From NCBI RefSeq assembly GCF_000708265.2, contig NZ_JCKI01000008.1, positions 372,001 through 436,000 of the forward strand: a stretch of 64,000 bases of DNA, written 5' to 3'. A model generated the notes under the pieces. That model did not search any database and was not told the origin of the DNA. It saw only the letters and a list, made by a program, of their open reading frames with translations. The position numbers and the translations under genes were made by a program. Of this stretch, positions 17,252-26,771 are shown in pieces. The stretch's first letter is position 1; each line of letters starts with the position of its first letter. The stretch comes from Pedobacter sp. R20-19 (GTDB lineage: Bacteria; Bacteroidota; Bacteroidia; Sphingobacteriales; Sphingobacteriaceae).

Positions 17252-18109
17252 ATGAAAAAATACTTTTCACTCGTATTATTCGCTCACTCCGTTTTTGCAT
17301 TGCCATTTGCCATGATTGGCTTTTTTTTGGGTGTAACCACAACTGACAACCCCTTTGAATGGCATAAACTGATTTTAGTTTTGCTGTGTATGGTATTTGC
17401 CAGGAATGCTGCCATGGCATTTAACCGCTATCTGGATAGAGATATCGATGCAAAAAATCCCCGTACGCAAATGCGTGATATTCCCGCCGGAAAAGTTTCG
17501 GCCAATGAAGCATTAACCTTTGTGATCATCAACTGCGTGTTGCTAATCGCTAGCACATACTTCATTAATCCGCTGTGCTTCTATTTATCACCTGTAGCCT
17601 TATTTGTAGTATTGTTTTACAGTTACACTAAAAGGTTCACAGCATTGTGTCACCTGGTTCTGGGACTTGGACTCGCGCTCGCTCCTATTGGTGCTTATAT
17701 TGCAGTTACAGGTCATTTTGCCGTTGTACCAGTTTTATATTCCTTTACTGTATTTTTTTGGGTAAGCGGTTTCGATATCATTTATGCTTTACAGGATGAG
17801 GCCTTTGATCGTGAAGAAAAATTACATTCCATTCCTTCTGCACTTGGCATAAAAAATGCGCTGAATGTATCGGTTTTACTGCATGTACTTTCAGCAACGT
17901 GCGTAATCCTACCTGTATTTTTTACTGAATTTAGTTGGGTATATTACGTTGGCATTGTGTTTTTCTGCTCCATGCTCGTTTATCAGCATTTACTCGTTAA
18001 ACCAAATGACATTAGTAAAGTAAACAGAGCGTTTCAAACTTTGAATGGCTATGCCTCAGTGGTATTTGCCGTTTGCTTTTTAATTGATGCTTATATAAGA
18101 ACAAAATAA
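17252..18109 (+). CDS. UbiA-family membrane prenyltransferase
   Basis: Integral membrane prenyltransferase of 285 residues with about eight or nine membrane segments. The first Asp-rich motif NRYLDRDIDAKNPRT (about 56-70) and the second, YALQDEAFDREE, bind Mg-diphosphate. This second motif resembles MqnP and UbiA enzymes that prenylate a quinone ring precursor. Given MenG nearby, a menaquinone step is likely, but whether it acts in the futalosine route (MqnP-like) or on another aromatic acid cannot be decided here. Confidence 0.85.
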   Translation: MKKYFSLVLFAHSVFALPFAMIGFFLGVTTTDNPFEWHKLILVLLCMVFARNAAMAFNRYLDRDIDAKNPRTQMRDIPAGKVSANEALTFVIINCVLLIASTYFINPLCFYLSPVALFVVLFYSYTKRFTALCHLVLGLGLALAPIGAYIAVTGHFAVVPVLYSFTVFFWVSGFDIIYALQDEAFDREEKLHSIPSALGIKNALNVSVLLHVLSATCVILPVFFTEFSWVYYVGIVFFCSMLVYQHLLVKPNDISKVNRAFQTLNGYASVVFAVCFLIDAYIRTK

Positions 18110-18228
18110 TAGAATGAATAAATTTTGAAGGATTGAGTTTGAAGAGCAACTTGAATGAGAGAGTTTGGCAATTTTCAATATCATTCAGTCATTCTCTAAT
18201 TCAATCTTTCACTAATTTTCTAATTAAA
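18110..18228. repeat. seven-base array, TTTGAAG / CATTCNN arms
   Basis: The 120-base gap divides into heptads from the base after the prenyltransferase stop: TAGAATG, AATAAAT, TTTGAAG, GATTGAG, TTTGAAG ... then, after TTTCAAT, the complementary style ATCATTC, AGTCATT, CTCTAAT, TCAATCT, TTCACTA. The register holds loosely and the arms are inverted in character. It ends at the start of the next gene. Confidence 0.55.
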
Positions 18229-18229
18229 T

Positions 18230-19939
18230 ATGATGATAATAGAAAAAAAAACCAGAACATATATTCCGCAGGATCTCACGATTACATGGGAAAGCCTTGA
18301 ACCACTTTTTACTGAATTGCAAAACAGGGAAATTACTGGTGTTGAAGAATTAGAACAGTGGTTGAAAGACCGTTCTGAACTGGAAGCAGCACTTGAAGAG
18401 GATTTTGCATGGAGGTACATCAAAATGAGCTGCGATACAGCCAATGAAGAACTGGTTAAAAACTTTCAATATTTTGCTGAAGAGATTGAGCCAAAAATTT
18501 CACCATTGGCTAACGAATTGAATAAAAAATTTGTAGAAAGTCCCTTTATGGATGATCTTGATAAAGAAAAATTCTTTGTTTACAGCCGGGCAATTAAAAA
18601 AGCGCTGGAAATTTATCGTGAAGAAAACATTGAATTGTTTACACAATTGCAAGTTAAACAGCAAAAATATCAGAGCATTACCGGTGCAATGAGTGTGGAA
18701 ATTAATGGGCAGGAATATACATTAGAACAAGCATCAATTTTTATTAAAGATTTAAATCGTGAAGTTCGTGAACATGCCTGGAAAACCATTCAACAACGGC
18801 GTTTAATTGATAAGGACGATCTGAATATTTTATTTGATGAATTAATCAAAATGAGAAACCAAGTTGCTTTAAATGCAGGTTTTGAAAACTATCGTGATTA
18901 TATGTTCCAGGCATTAGGTCGTTTTGATTATACTCCTCAAGATTGTTATGACTTTGCAAATGCAATTGAAAAAGAAATTGTTCCTATTTTAAAAGAGCAG
19001 GCAGAGAAACGCCGTGAATCTTTAGGTCTAGAAACTTTAAAACCTTGGGATTTAGAGGTGAGCATTAGTGGCAAACCTGCGTTGAAACCCTTTAACAATG
19101 GTGAAGAACTGATTGATAAAAGTATTGCCTGTTTTAACGCCATTGATGAAAAACTGGGTGTAAAACTTGCGACGATGAAGGCCAACCATCTTTTCGATGT
19201 GGAAAGCAGAAAAGGTAAGGCTCCGGGTGGTTATAACTATCCACTGGCGGAAACTGGGGCACCATTCATTTTTATGAATTCAGCAAACTCACTTCGCGAT
19301 TTAACCACAATGGTTCATGAAGGTGGTCATGCCATCCATACCTTCTTAACCGCTAACCTGGAATTAAATGATTTTAAACATTGCCCGTCTGAAGTAGCCG
19401 AATTGGCTTCCATGAGCATGGAACTCATATCTATGGACAACTGGCATGTTTATTTCGATAACGAAGAAGATTTAATCCGTGCTAAAAAAGAACAGTTGGC
19501 AGATGTACTTAAAACTCTGCCCTGGGTTGCCGTTATCGATCAGTTTCAGCATTGGATTTACACTAATCCTGAACATACAGCTGCAGACCGGGAGGAAACC
19601 TTTAAGCAAATTTATAATCGGTTTGGCGCTGGTTTTGCAGATTGGACTGACTTAGAACAACAGTTTGGCAACGTTTGGCAGAAACAGCTTCATTTGTTTG
19701 AAGTTCCTTTTTATTACATCGAATATGCCATTGCACAGTTGGGCGCTATTGCCGTTTGGAAAAATTATAAAGAAAATCCAGATCAAGCATTAGATCAATA
19801 CTTAGCCGCACTTTCTTTAGGCTATACAAAGCCAATTAATGAAATTTATGAAACCGCAGGAATTAAATTTGATTTCAGCGCAGATTATGTAAAGGAATTG
19901 GCCAAGTTTGTTAAAGATGAATTAGAGAAATTAGGATAA
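18230..19939 (+). CDS. M3 family oligoendopeptidase
   Basis: Zinc metallo-oligopeptidase, cytoplasmic (no signal), 569 residues. The zinc motif HEGGH is at residues 363-367 and the third ligand lies in the following EVAELASMSMEL segment. It matches the PepF-like M3 group with an N-terminal helical domain (about 60-200). It degrades short peptides. ATG ATG at 18230/18233 are equivalent starts. A strong hairpin terminator at 19962 closes the transcript. Confidence 0.93.
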   Translation: MMIIEKKTRTYIPQDLTITWESLEPLFTELQNREITGVEELEQWLKDRSELEAALEEDFAWRYIKMSCDTANEELVKNFQYFAEEIEPKISPLANELNKKFVESPFMDDLDKEKFFVYSRAIKKALEIYREENIELFTQLQVKQQKYQSITGAMSVEINGQEYTLEQASIFIKDLNREVREHAWKTIQQRRLIDKDDLNILFDELIKMRNQVALNAGFENYRDYMFQALGRFDYTPQDCYDFANAIEKEIVPILKEQAEKRRESLGLETLKPWDLEVSISGKPALKPFNNGEELIDKSIACFNAIDEKLGVKLATMKANHLFDVESRKGKAPGGYNYPLAETGAPFIFMNSANSLRDLTTMVHEGGHAIHTFLTANLELNDFKHCPSEVAELASMSMELISMDNWHVYFDNEEDLIRAKKEQLADVLKTLPWVAVIDQFQHWIYTNPEHTAADREETFKQIYNRFGAGFADWTDLEQQFGNVWQKQLHLFEVPFYYIEYAIAQLGAIAVWKNYKENPDQALDQYLAALSLGYTKPINEIYETAGIKFDFSADYVKELAKFVKDELEKLG

Positions 19940-19961
19940 TCAATAAACCTATATTCTTAAG

Positions 19962-19990
19962 AAGTCGCGGTTAATCCCCGCGACTTTTCC
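19962..19990 (+). terminator. rho-independent terminator after the M3 peptidase
   Basis: Stem AAGTCGCGG (19962-19970) / CCGCGACTT (19978-19986) with loop TTAATCC, followed by TT. The tail is short; the GC-rich stem is convincing. Confidence 0.65.
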
Positions 19991-20009
19991 ATTTAAAAAA
20001 AGAACATTT

Positions 20010-20744
20010 ATGCGTGCTCTGAAAACAATATTAATCATGTTAAGCTTTGCAGGCATTTGCCATGCACAGCAAAATAGTACTATACAGAAATATACTTTAA
20101 CTGGCTTTATCAATAAAAAAATCCCTGTTGAATTAAATATTTCCATTTCCAATCAGCTTATTTTAGGCAACATCAGGTATTTAAACACCAAATTAAAAAA
20201 GCCTATTAAAATTATTGGTCGTGTAGAAGATCAAAATCAGTATTCGCTGCATGAATTTGAAAAAGATGGAAATATTAGCGGAAGTATTTATGCCACATTT
20301 AAAGATAATAAACTGGAAGGCAACTGGTCGGCAACTAAAGCTGACACCAGTTATGCTACGTCACTGATTGTTAAAGCCAATCCAAATCTTAAGCCAGAAA
20401 TATTTTCTCCTTTTCAAACAGATCAACTCGCAGGTGAATATTCGTATCAATATGGAGAGAAAGGCTATCAGGGAAATATTTCGATCAAGAAATTAAGTGG
20501 CAACATTTACACTTATGATATTGGTTCGGTAACTCATGACCCTGGAAGAAATATTGCCGACGCATCAGGTAAGGCTATTTTAAAAAACAATCAGCTGATT
20601 ATTCAGGTAAACAAATCTTGCAAATTCAGCGTTAAATTCTATCACGGTTTCTTAATGATAACTCAGGAAAGTCCAGGTCAATTAAATGATTGCGAATTTG
20701 GATTTAATGCAACACTGGAAGGTACTTATTTGAAGGTGAAATAA
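20010..20744 (+). CDS. secreted protein of unknown function
   Basis: A 244-residue protein with a signal peptide (cleavage near CHA-Q, residue 20). The mature part alternates short beta strands with Gly/Asn turns (IRYLNTKLKKPIKIIGRV, EGNWSATKADTS), with two similar halves that each include a G-xY-YxYG style strand. It has one Cys pair late (SCKFSV, DCEF). I do not recognise the family. It is the last gene before a convergent MFS gene, so likely its own transcript starting after the terminator at 19962. Confidence 0.75.
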   Translation: MRALKTILIMLSFAGICHAQQNSTIQKYTLTGFINKKIPVELNISISNQLILGNIRYLNTKLKKPIKIIGRVEDQNQYSLHEFEKDGNISGSIYATFKDNKLEGNWSATKADTSYATSLIVKANPNLKPEIFSPFQTDQLAGEYSYQYGEKGYQGNISIKKLSGNIYTYDIGSVTHDPGRNIADASGKAILKNNQLIIQVNKSCKFSVKFYHGFLMITQESPGQLNDCEFGFNATLEGTYLKVK

Positions 20745-20824
20745 TACTAGCTGTTTTGTAATCAAATAGACCTAACCATAGCCTACCATCACCTGCGTTT
20801 CGTCTAAATGATCTATTGGCTATG

Positions 20825-22048
20825 TTAAATCGTTACTTCATCTTTTTTCCTCGTTTTCATAATTACAAACATCACCAATACCGAAATTAAAATCATTACC
20901 AAATAGCTGTAACTCAAGTTACGCTCATCTTTTGCCGGAAAAAGATTAACAACGCTATAGCTGAGGAAAGAAACAATCACATAGGTAATTCCTCCTGTTA
21001 AACCACCTGCAATACCTGCATTTTTCGGGAATTTGCTTAAACAAAAAGTAAAGTAATTATTAAAAGTATAGCCAGCACCGATATGAATGATAAAGGCGAA
21101 AAAAATCAAAGAATATAAATTACTAATCAGGCTTAAGCTCAAAATCATTAAGGTTACAAATAGAAGTTGCAATGCAGAATTAATGGCAAGGCGTCTAAAA
21201 AACGGACGGTTAATAGTTGCTTTACCAATAAAACCGCCAACCATCCAGGCAAAACCTAAAACCAGTGAGCTGTAACCTGCAATTACAGGAGAAAATTTTA
21301 ATTCATGTTCAATAATAAAAGGTCCCGTCATATTATAAACCATTACCATACAATAGGCCAGGCCCAACATCACAATACCTAATGTAAAGCTGGTGGTTTT
21401 AATCATGCTAACATAAATACCGACAATCTTTTTAAGCTGGAAATCAGTAAAAAACCTCAATGTTTCTCCGCTGAAAAGAAATTCAAGTAAAGCAAAAACA
21501 AGGGCAAAACCAGCTAGAAAGTAAAAGTTAGATTCCCATCCAAAAGCCAACTGCAAATATCCTCCAACAAAAGGTGCAATGATTGGCCCGGTTGACCAAA
21601 TAATCGAGAACAAACTCAAGTAGTGTTTCAACTGATCGCCTTCGAATAAATCGACGAAATAAGCACGTTTTGCTACAACAATACACCCAACGGTTAAGCC
21701 ATGAATTACCCGCATGAAATAAATCAGATAGATATTATGGGTAACCGCAATTACAATACTGGCCGCAGCAAAAATTAACAATGCAAACAGGCAAATTTTA
21801 TACCGCCCAAAACTATCTAAAATACTGCCAATAAATAATTGGGAGATACCATAACTGATTAGAAATATGCTTAAGGTAAGTTGCACCTGAATACTGCTCA
21901 CCTGCATCTCCCCTGCCATAGTGGGCAGCGAAGGAATATAAATATCTGTAGCAAAACCTGAAAGCGGAATTAAAGCAAAAGCAAGGAAGGTGGCTATTTT
22001 TTGATTTTTATCTTTTATATAGGTGATATTGTTGGTAACCGTTTGCAT
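20825..22048 (-). CDS. MFS drug transporter, Bcr/CflA type
   Basis: Twelve-helix major facilitator of 407 residues from the ATG at 22048 (an upstream TTG at 22069 adds seven residues that do not look native). Marks of the DHA1 Bcr/CflA group are the opening FALIPLSGFATDIYIPSLP in TM1, the QLFIGSILDSFGRYK loop 2-3 motif and the RVIHGLTVGC segment of TM4. Such pumps export bicyclomycin, chloramphenicol or small metabolites. The substrate here is unknown. It is divergent from the APC permease gene. Confidence 0.9.
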   Translation of the reverse strand: MQTVTNNITYIKDKNQKIATFLAFALIPLSGFATDIYIPSLPTMAGEMQVSSIQVQLTLSIFLISYGISQLFIGSILDSFGRYKICLFALLIFAAASIVIAVTHNIYLIYFMRVIHGLTVGCIVVAKRAYFVDLFEGDQLKHYLSLFSIIWSTGPIIAPFVGGYLQLAFGWESNFYFLAGFALVFALLEFLFSGETLRFFTDFQLKKIVGIYVSMIKTTSFTLGIVMLGLAYCMVMVYNMTGPFIIEHELKFSPVIAGYSSLVLGFAWMVGGFIGKATINRPFFRRLAINSALQLLFVTLMILSLSLISNLYSLIFFAFIIHIGAGYTFNNYFTFCLSKFPKNAGIAGGLTGGITYVIVSFLSYSVVNLFPAKDERNLSYSYLVMILISVLVMFVIMKTRKKDEVTI

Positions 22049-22294
22049 TCGAATAAATATTATAATCAAACAATTTTAATCCATAAAAATTGACCTGATT
22101 GATTTGAGTTGACAAAAATATCATTTTAGTGCGTGGATAAATTATGCAAATCAAATAAAGGTTAATGCTTTTCAAACATTCATAAATTTTTACATTTCGC
22201 AAATAATGTCTCCATTTTTAAACTTTTATGTACATAAAACAGCACTGACTAGAAAATTATATCTTGCTTTAAACGTTTTTAACTGATATTTTTA

Positions 22295-22302
22295 TAAGTT
22301 TG
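22295..22302 (+). promoter_or_regulatory. -7 box for the APC permease
   Basis: TAAGTTTG fits TAnnTTTG, 23 bases before the ATG at 22326. The 277-base divergent gap shows nothing else recognisable apart from AT-rich sequence. Confidence 0.5.
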
Positions 22303-22325
22303 AAGAATACAACAAGCAAATTAAG

Positions 22326-24275
22326 ATGTTCGAAAAGCTATTCAGGAAGAAATCTATTTCAAAGATATTAAAAGATGCAGCAGGCGGCTATGGCGATCAT
22401 GAAAATACACTTCACAAAACACTTGGCGTACGTGATTTAACTGCCTTTGGTATTGCAGCAATCATTGGTGCCGGAATTTTCAGTACAATTGGCAAAGCCA
22501 GTGCAGATGGCGGACCTGCAGTAATCTTTCTTTTCATCTTTACAGCTGTAGCTTGTAGTTTCGCAGCTTTTGCTTATGCAGAATTTGCCTCAATGGTTCC
22601 GGTTTCTGGCAGTGCCTACACCTACTCGTATGTTGCCTTCGGCGAATTAGTAGCCTGGATCATTGGCTGGTCGCTTATCATGGAATATTCAATCGGGAAT
22701 ATCACTGTGGCAATTTCATGGTCGGATTATTTTACAGGTTTACTCTCTACCATCAAAATACCCTTTCTTGGCATCAACGGCATCCATGTTCCAGATTGGG
22801 CGACGATGGATTACCTAAGTGCCTATAACGGACACGAACATGCGGAAGCATTACGAGCAGCCGGTAAGAATATAGCTGCACTAGATCCCGCTACTGCCTT
22901 AGCAAATAATGCCTGGCTTACGGCACCCCAAATTGGAGGTTTTCACCTGGTGGCTGATCTCCCGGCACTAGGCATTATCATATTAATTACCTGGTTAATT
23001 TACCGGGGCATGAAAGAAAGCCGAAATGCCAGTAATGCAATGGTAGTAGTTAAACTAGCCGTTATTTTATTGGTTTTAGCAGTTGGAATATTTTATGTTG
23101 ATACCAAAAACTGGAATCCTTTTGCACCTAATGGCGTATCGGGAATTTTAAAAGGCGTATCTGCCGTATTCTTTGCATATATTGGATTTGATGCCATCTC
23201 AACCACCGCTGAAGAATGTAAAAATCCACAGCGAGATTTACCACGCGGCATGATGTGGGCCATTATTATCTGCACTATTCTTTATGTGGCTATTGCACTG
23301 GTTTTAACCGGTATTGTAAAATCAGATACGCTTGCTGTAGGTGATCCCCTAGCCTTTGTTTTTGATCAGATCAATTTAAAATTAATGAGTGGAATTATCG
23401 CTGTTAGTGCGGTATTTGCAATGGCCAGTGTACTCCTGGTTTTTCAAATGGGACAACCTCGGATCTGGATGAGTATGAGCAGGGATGGTTTATTACCAAA
23501 ATCTTTCTCAAAAATTCACCCCAAATACAAAACACCATCCTTTGCAACTATTGTGGTTGGTTTTGTGGTGGCCGTTCCTTCGCTTTTCATGAATTTGACC
23601 ATCGTAACCGATCTTTGTTCTATCGGTACTTTATTTGCCTTTGTATTGGTATGCGCCGGTGTACTGGTATTACAAAACCGCCCCGATGTACAACGTGGTA
23701 AATTCAAAATCCCATATCTTAACAGTAAATTTATTGTGCCTGTTGCACTTATTGCATCATTGATATTTGCTTTTGTTCAATTTCAGAAGGAAACCAAAGC
23801 CTTCTTTTTTAACACGCCAAAAACGATTACTACCGTAAATTTCGTAACTTCTTTAAAAGGTGATGAACTCAAAATCGTAAAGGAAGAAATTGTTAAAGAT
23901 GCTGCACCACAAATTATCCTTGCTGAAAAAGTAGATGCTGAATCATACCTGAGCGCTTTACCTGGCGATCGTTATGAGCAGTTTATTGCCGCGTCAAAGG
24001 TTTCTTTTGATAAGAAATATGAAACCGGCTGGAGCTTGTTCAAGCATAAAATCCCCATGTGGATTTTTCTGATTATCTGCGTGGTCATCTCTTATTATTG
24101 CATCACTAAAAACCTATCACTGATCCCGGTTTTAGGGTTGATCAGCTGCTTGTATATGATGTGCGAACTTGGAATTTCTAACTGGATTGGTTTCGGAATC
24201 TGGCTGGTAGTCGGCTTGATTGTTTACTTTGCATATGGTTACAGACATAGTAAGTTAGCAAATCCTGAAGTTTAA
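22326..24275 (+). CDS. APC-family amino acid permease
   Basis: Cationic-amino-acid-transporter-like permease (649 residues) with about 13-14 membrane helices. The first helix carries the substrate loop AAIIGAGIFSTIG (about 43-55), and TM6 has FFAYIGFDAISTTAEE, both typical of the CAT/YfnA branch. Unusually, a charged soluble stretch of about 75 residues (about 500-575, rich in Lys/Glu) sits between two late helices. A second insert with His/Glu (about 155-195) lies after TM4. The gene is followed by a long hairpin and a convergent small gene. Confidence 0.9.
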   Translation: MFEKLFRKKSISKILKDAAGGYGDHENTLHKTLGVRDLTAFGIAAIIGAGIFSTIGKASADGGPAVIFLFIFTAVACSFAAFAYAEFASMVPVSGSAYTYSYVAFGELVAWIIGWSLIMEYSIGNITVAISWSDYFTGLLSTIKIPFLGINGIHVPDWATMDYLSAYNGHEHAEALRAAGKNIAALDPATALANNAWLTAPQIGGFHLVADLPALGIIILITWLIYRGMKESRNASNAMVVVKLAVILLVLAVGIFYVDTKNWNPFAPNGVSGILKGVSAVFFAYIGFDAISTTAEECKNPQRDLPRGMMWAIIICTILYVAIALVLTGIVKSDTLAVGDPLAFVFDQINLKLMSGIIAVSAVFAMASVLLVFQMGQPRIWMSMSRDGLLPKSFSKIHPKYKTPSFATIVVGFVVAVPSLFMNLTIVTDLCSIGTLFAFVLVCAGVLVLQNRPDVQRGKFKIPYLNSKFIVPVALIASLIFAFVQFQKETKAFFFNTPKTITTVNFVTSLKGDELKIVKEEIVKDAAPQIILAEKVDAESYLSALPGDRYEQFIAASKVSFDKKYETGWSLFKHKIPMWIFLIICVVISYYCITKNLSLIPVLGLISCLYMMCELGISNWIGFGIWLVVGLIVYFAYGYRHSKLANPEV

Positions 24276-24344
24276 TTTCTTTCAATAAAATACTGACTGA
24301 TGAGGTAGTTTCCGCTATCGGATTACAACTCAGGATCAGATATA

Positions 24345-24381
24345 TTCTTATCGGTCGGTGGAAACACACGACCGATAAGAA
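24345..24381. terminator. perfect 13-base-pair hairpin between convergent genes
   Basis: TTCTTATCGGTCG (24345-24357) pairs perfectly with CGACCGATAAGAA (24369-24381) around an 11-base loop. There is no T-run on either strand, so whether it terminates transcription is unclear. Confidence 0.45.
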
Positions 24382-24455
24382 AATCCCCTATTAGTTAACC
24401 TTTACCATTCGGTTGGGTGTGATCACCAATCTACATGTAACTAGTTAGTTTTGAG

Positions 24456-24614
24456 TTATCTACTACGTTTTTTGAACACAAAAATAGTGAGTATAATCAG
24501 CCCTATTCCGGAAAGAATAAGATAATATTCACTATGTGGTAAACCATTTACCTTGGCTGCAGGCCCTGCGATAAATAATAAAACAGCAAATACTATTAAT
24601 AAGTTCCTGATCAT
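24456..24614 (-). CDS. 52-residue membrane protein overlapping kup
   Basis: A short gene reading MIRNLLIVFAVLLF... and ending FVFKKRSR. It has two hydrophobic helices (about residues 4-20 and 30-47), a turn containing GLPHSEYY and a positive C-terminus. Its ATG overlaps the kup stop by one base (TAATG), so translation is probably coupled. The tight overlap, membrane topology and lack of competing frame make it a likely real gene. I recognise no family. A role alongside the potassium transporter is inference from position only. Confidence 0.65.
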   Translation of the reverse strand: MIRNLLIVFAVLLFIAGPAAKVNGLPHSEYYLILSGIGLIILTIFVFKKRSR

Positions 24615-26593
24615 TATACGGCCAATCTATTCAACTCAATATCGTCAGGTGTAACGAAAATTAAAGGAACCTTTTCAACATCTACGTAACTGCTATCCAA
24701 CCCGAAACTGCGCTCCTCTGATAAACTTAGCTTTTTGAGGATAAAATAATAATCCATAATCTGACGTTCGTAGAAACTCAGTTTGGTAAATTTAGACAGG
24801 TGTTTTTCCAACAATACAAATCTGAAATCACCTGCAATTTTATGTCTATTCAAAGATTTATACTGACTGGTGATGTCTATTTCTCCGTTTTTAACCAATT
24901 CTTCAACCACTTTACGGTAGAGTAGGTTTACACGTTGTTCAACTCTGAAACCTAATCTAAAGTCAATTCGGATTAACTTCCCTGGGATTAAAAATTCTAC
25001 CTTATAATCCATTGTATATGGCTCATCCATTACATCAACGTGAACCAACCAATATACATCAGCTCGTTTAGGTTCTTTCTGGATAATGGAGTAAATAATC
25101 TTGGATTCTATCTCAGTTTTGAAATTTGCACTGGTTAAATAAACCAGTTGTGAAGAATATTTCGGAACAGATTCATCGCTACTTAATTCACTTAAAATCT
25201 GATAATAATCTTCAATCTCCACATATTTTACAAAACGGTTTTTGATTTTTCTGGCTACAAACCAGCTCCACATAATGGTAAATAGTAATGATCCAATTAA
25301 TACCGTTACCCAGCCACCATGTACAAATTTAGTTAGGTTACTCACTAAAAATGTTCCTTCGATTACAATATAAGTCAGGAAGAAAATTAAAATGGAATAT
25401 TTAGGAAATCTTCTGCTTCGCAGGTAATAACTCACCAGAATAGTTGTCATTAACATGGCTATGGTGATGGATAAACCATAGGCCGCGTCCATTCGTTCAG
25501 ATTCTTTAAATAATAATACGATACCGCAGCAACCAATCCACAACATCCAGTTAATAGATGGAACATATAACTGGCCTTTTGAAACTGTAGGATAAACAAT
25601 TCGGATTTTTGGCCAAAGATTTAAACGTACAGCTTCTGATATTAAGGTAAATGATCCACTAATCAATGCTTGAGAAGCAATAATTGCCGCCATGGTAGCC
25701 AAAATAACCATGCCAATTTGAAACTGTTCAGGCACAATCATAAAGAAAGGATTCATTTTTGCACCAGGTACAAAATTACCAGAGTTTTGTAATATCCAAA
25801 CGCCCTGACCCAAATAATTAAGAATTAAAGTAAGCTTTACAAAAATCCAGCTGATTCTGATATTATTTCTTCCGCAGTGACCAAGATCCGAGTATAATGC
25901 CTCAGCTCCTGTGGTACATAAGAACACACCACCCAAAATATAAAATGCGTTGTGATTGGTGACCAATAAATGCATAGCATAATATGGATTCAAAGCCCTT
26001 AAAATACTAAAGTCTTTAATGATAAAGGAAACGCCTATAACCCCTAAAATAGCAAACCATACAAACATTACAGGTCCGAAGAGTTTTCCAACCAGATTGG
26101 TACCAAACTGCTGAATAATAAACAGCATGGATAGAATGGTTAAAACAATTGGTATAACCGGAACATCAAATTTACTGGTTAAACCCTCAATTGCCGAAGT
26201 TACCGTAATACTCGGTGTAATAATTCCATCTGCTAATAAAGCACAGCCACCAACAATGGCAGGAACAACAAGCCATTTAGCTTTTTTTCGCACTAAAGAG
26301 AACAATGAAAAAATACCACCCTCTCCCTTATTATCAGCCCTCAAGGTAATAATAACGTATTTGATCGTTGTTTGAAGTGTCAAAGTCCATATGATACAGG
26401 AAAGTACGCCTAAAACAACATCAGGCGTTATGGCACCCGGATGTGAAACTACACCATCTCTTACACCCAGAATAATTTTAAAAATGGCGTTGAGCGTGTA
26501 TAGCGGCGATGTACCAATATCTCCAAATACGATTCCTAAACTAATCAGAACCCCACCGGCGGTTAATGCATTAACATTTTTATGATTTGACAC
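24614..26593 (-). CDS. kup: KUP/HAK/KT potassium transporter
   Basis: Proton-coupled potassium uptake protein of 659 residues, normal for Kup. About 12 helices precede a C-terminal cytoplasmic domain (about residues 450-659). Signature segments are SLGIVFGDIGTSPLYT at 18-33, NKGEGGIFSLFSLVR, and GCALLADGIITPSITVTSAIEG. A -7 box lies on the minus strand at 26614-26621. The stop overlaps the start of a 52-residue membrane gene, suggesting an accessory protein. Confidence 0.96.
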   Translation of the reverse strand: MSNHKNVNALTAGGVLISLGIVFGDIGTSPLYTLNAIFKIILGVRDGVVSHPGAITPDVVLGVLSCIIWTLTLQTTIKYVIITLRADNKGEGGIFSLFSLVRKKAKWLVVPAIVGGCALLADGIITPSITVTSAIEGLTSKFDVPVIPIVLTILSMLFIIQQFGTNLVGKLFGPVMFVWFAILGVIGVSFIIKDFSILRALNPYYAMHLLVTNHNAFYILGGVFLCTTGAEALYSDLGHCGRNNIRISWIFVKLTLILNYLGQGVWILQNSGNFVPGAKMNPFFMIVPEQFQIGMVILATMAAIIASQALISGSFTLISEAVRLNLWPKIRIVYPTVSKGQLYVPSINWMLWIGCCGIVLLFKESERMDAAYGLSITIAMLMTTILVSYYLRSRRFPKYSILIFFLTYIVIEGTFLVSNLTKFVHGGWVTVLIGSLLFTIMWSWFVARKIKNRFVKYVEIEDYYQILSELSSDESVPKYSSQLVYLTSANFKTEIESKIIYSIIQKEPKRADVYWLVHVDVMDEPYTMDYKVEFLIPGKLIRIDFRLGFRVEQRVNLLYRKVVEELVKNGEIDITSQYKSLNRHKIAGDFRFVLLEKHLSKFTKLSFYERQIMDYYFILKKLSLSEERSFGLDSSYVDVEKVPLIFVTPDDIELNRLAV

Positions 26594-26613
26594 TTTATGT
26601 TTTTTTAGTGGGG

Positions 26614-26621
26614 CAAAAGTA
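26614..26621 (-). promoter_or_regulatory. -7 box for kup
   Basis: Minus-strand TACTTTTG fits TAnnTTTG, 20 bases upstream of the kup ATG. Confidence 0.5.
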
Positions 26622-26750
26622 AACTAAGTATAACAAATTAACAACCAAATTATTGTGTATTTTTAACACGATTGAAATGAGGTATTTTTGTTAAATTGTG
26701 TTAAAATATCGCTTTCAAACAAAATGTTTAATTTCTTTGTTTAAAATTAA

Positions 26751-26758
26751 TACATTTG
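26751..26758 (+). promoter_or_regulatory. -7 box for the T9SS mini-protein
   Basis: TACATTTG fits TAnnTTTG, 13 bases before the ATG at 26772. Confidence 0.5.
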
Positions 26759-26771
26759 CTTCACCAATTTG

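Noticed and set aside
17190..17420. Leftward gene across the engB-prenyltransferase gap
   Set aside because: It runs through a heptad array and the antisense of a conserved enzyme; Trp-rich low-complexity product.
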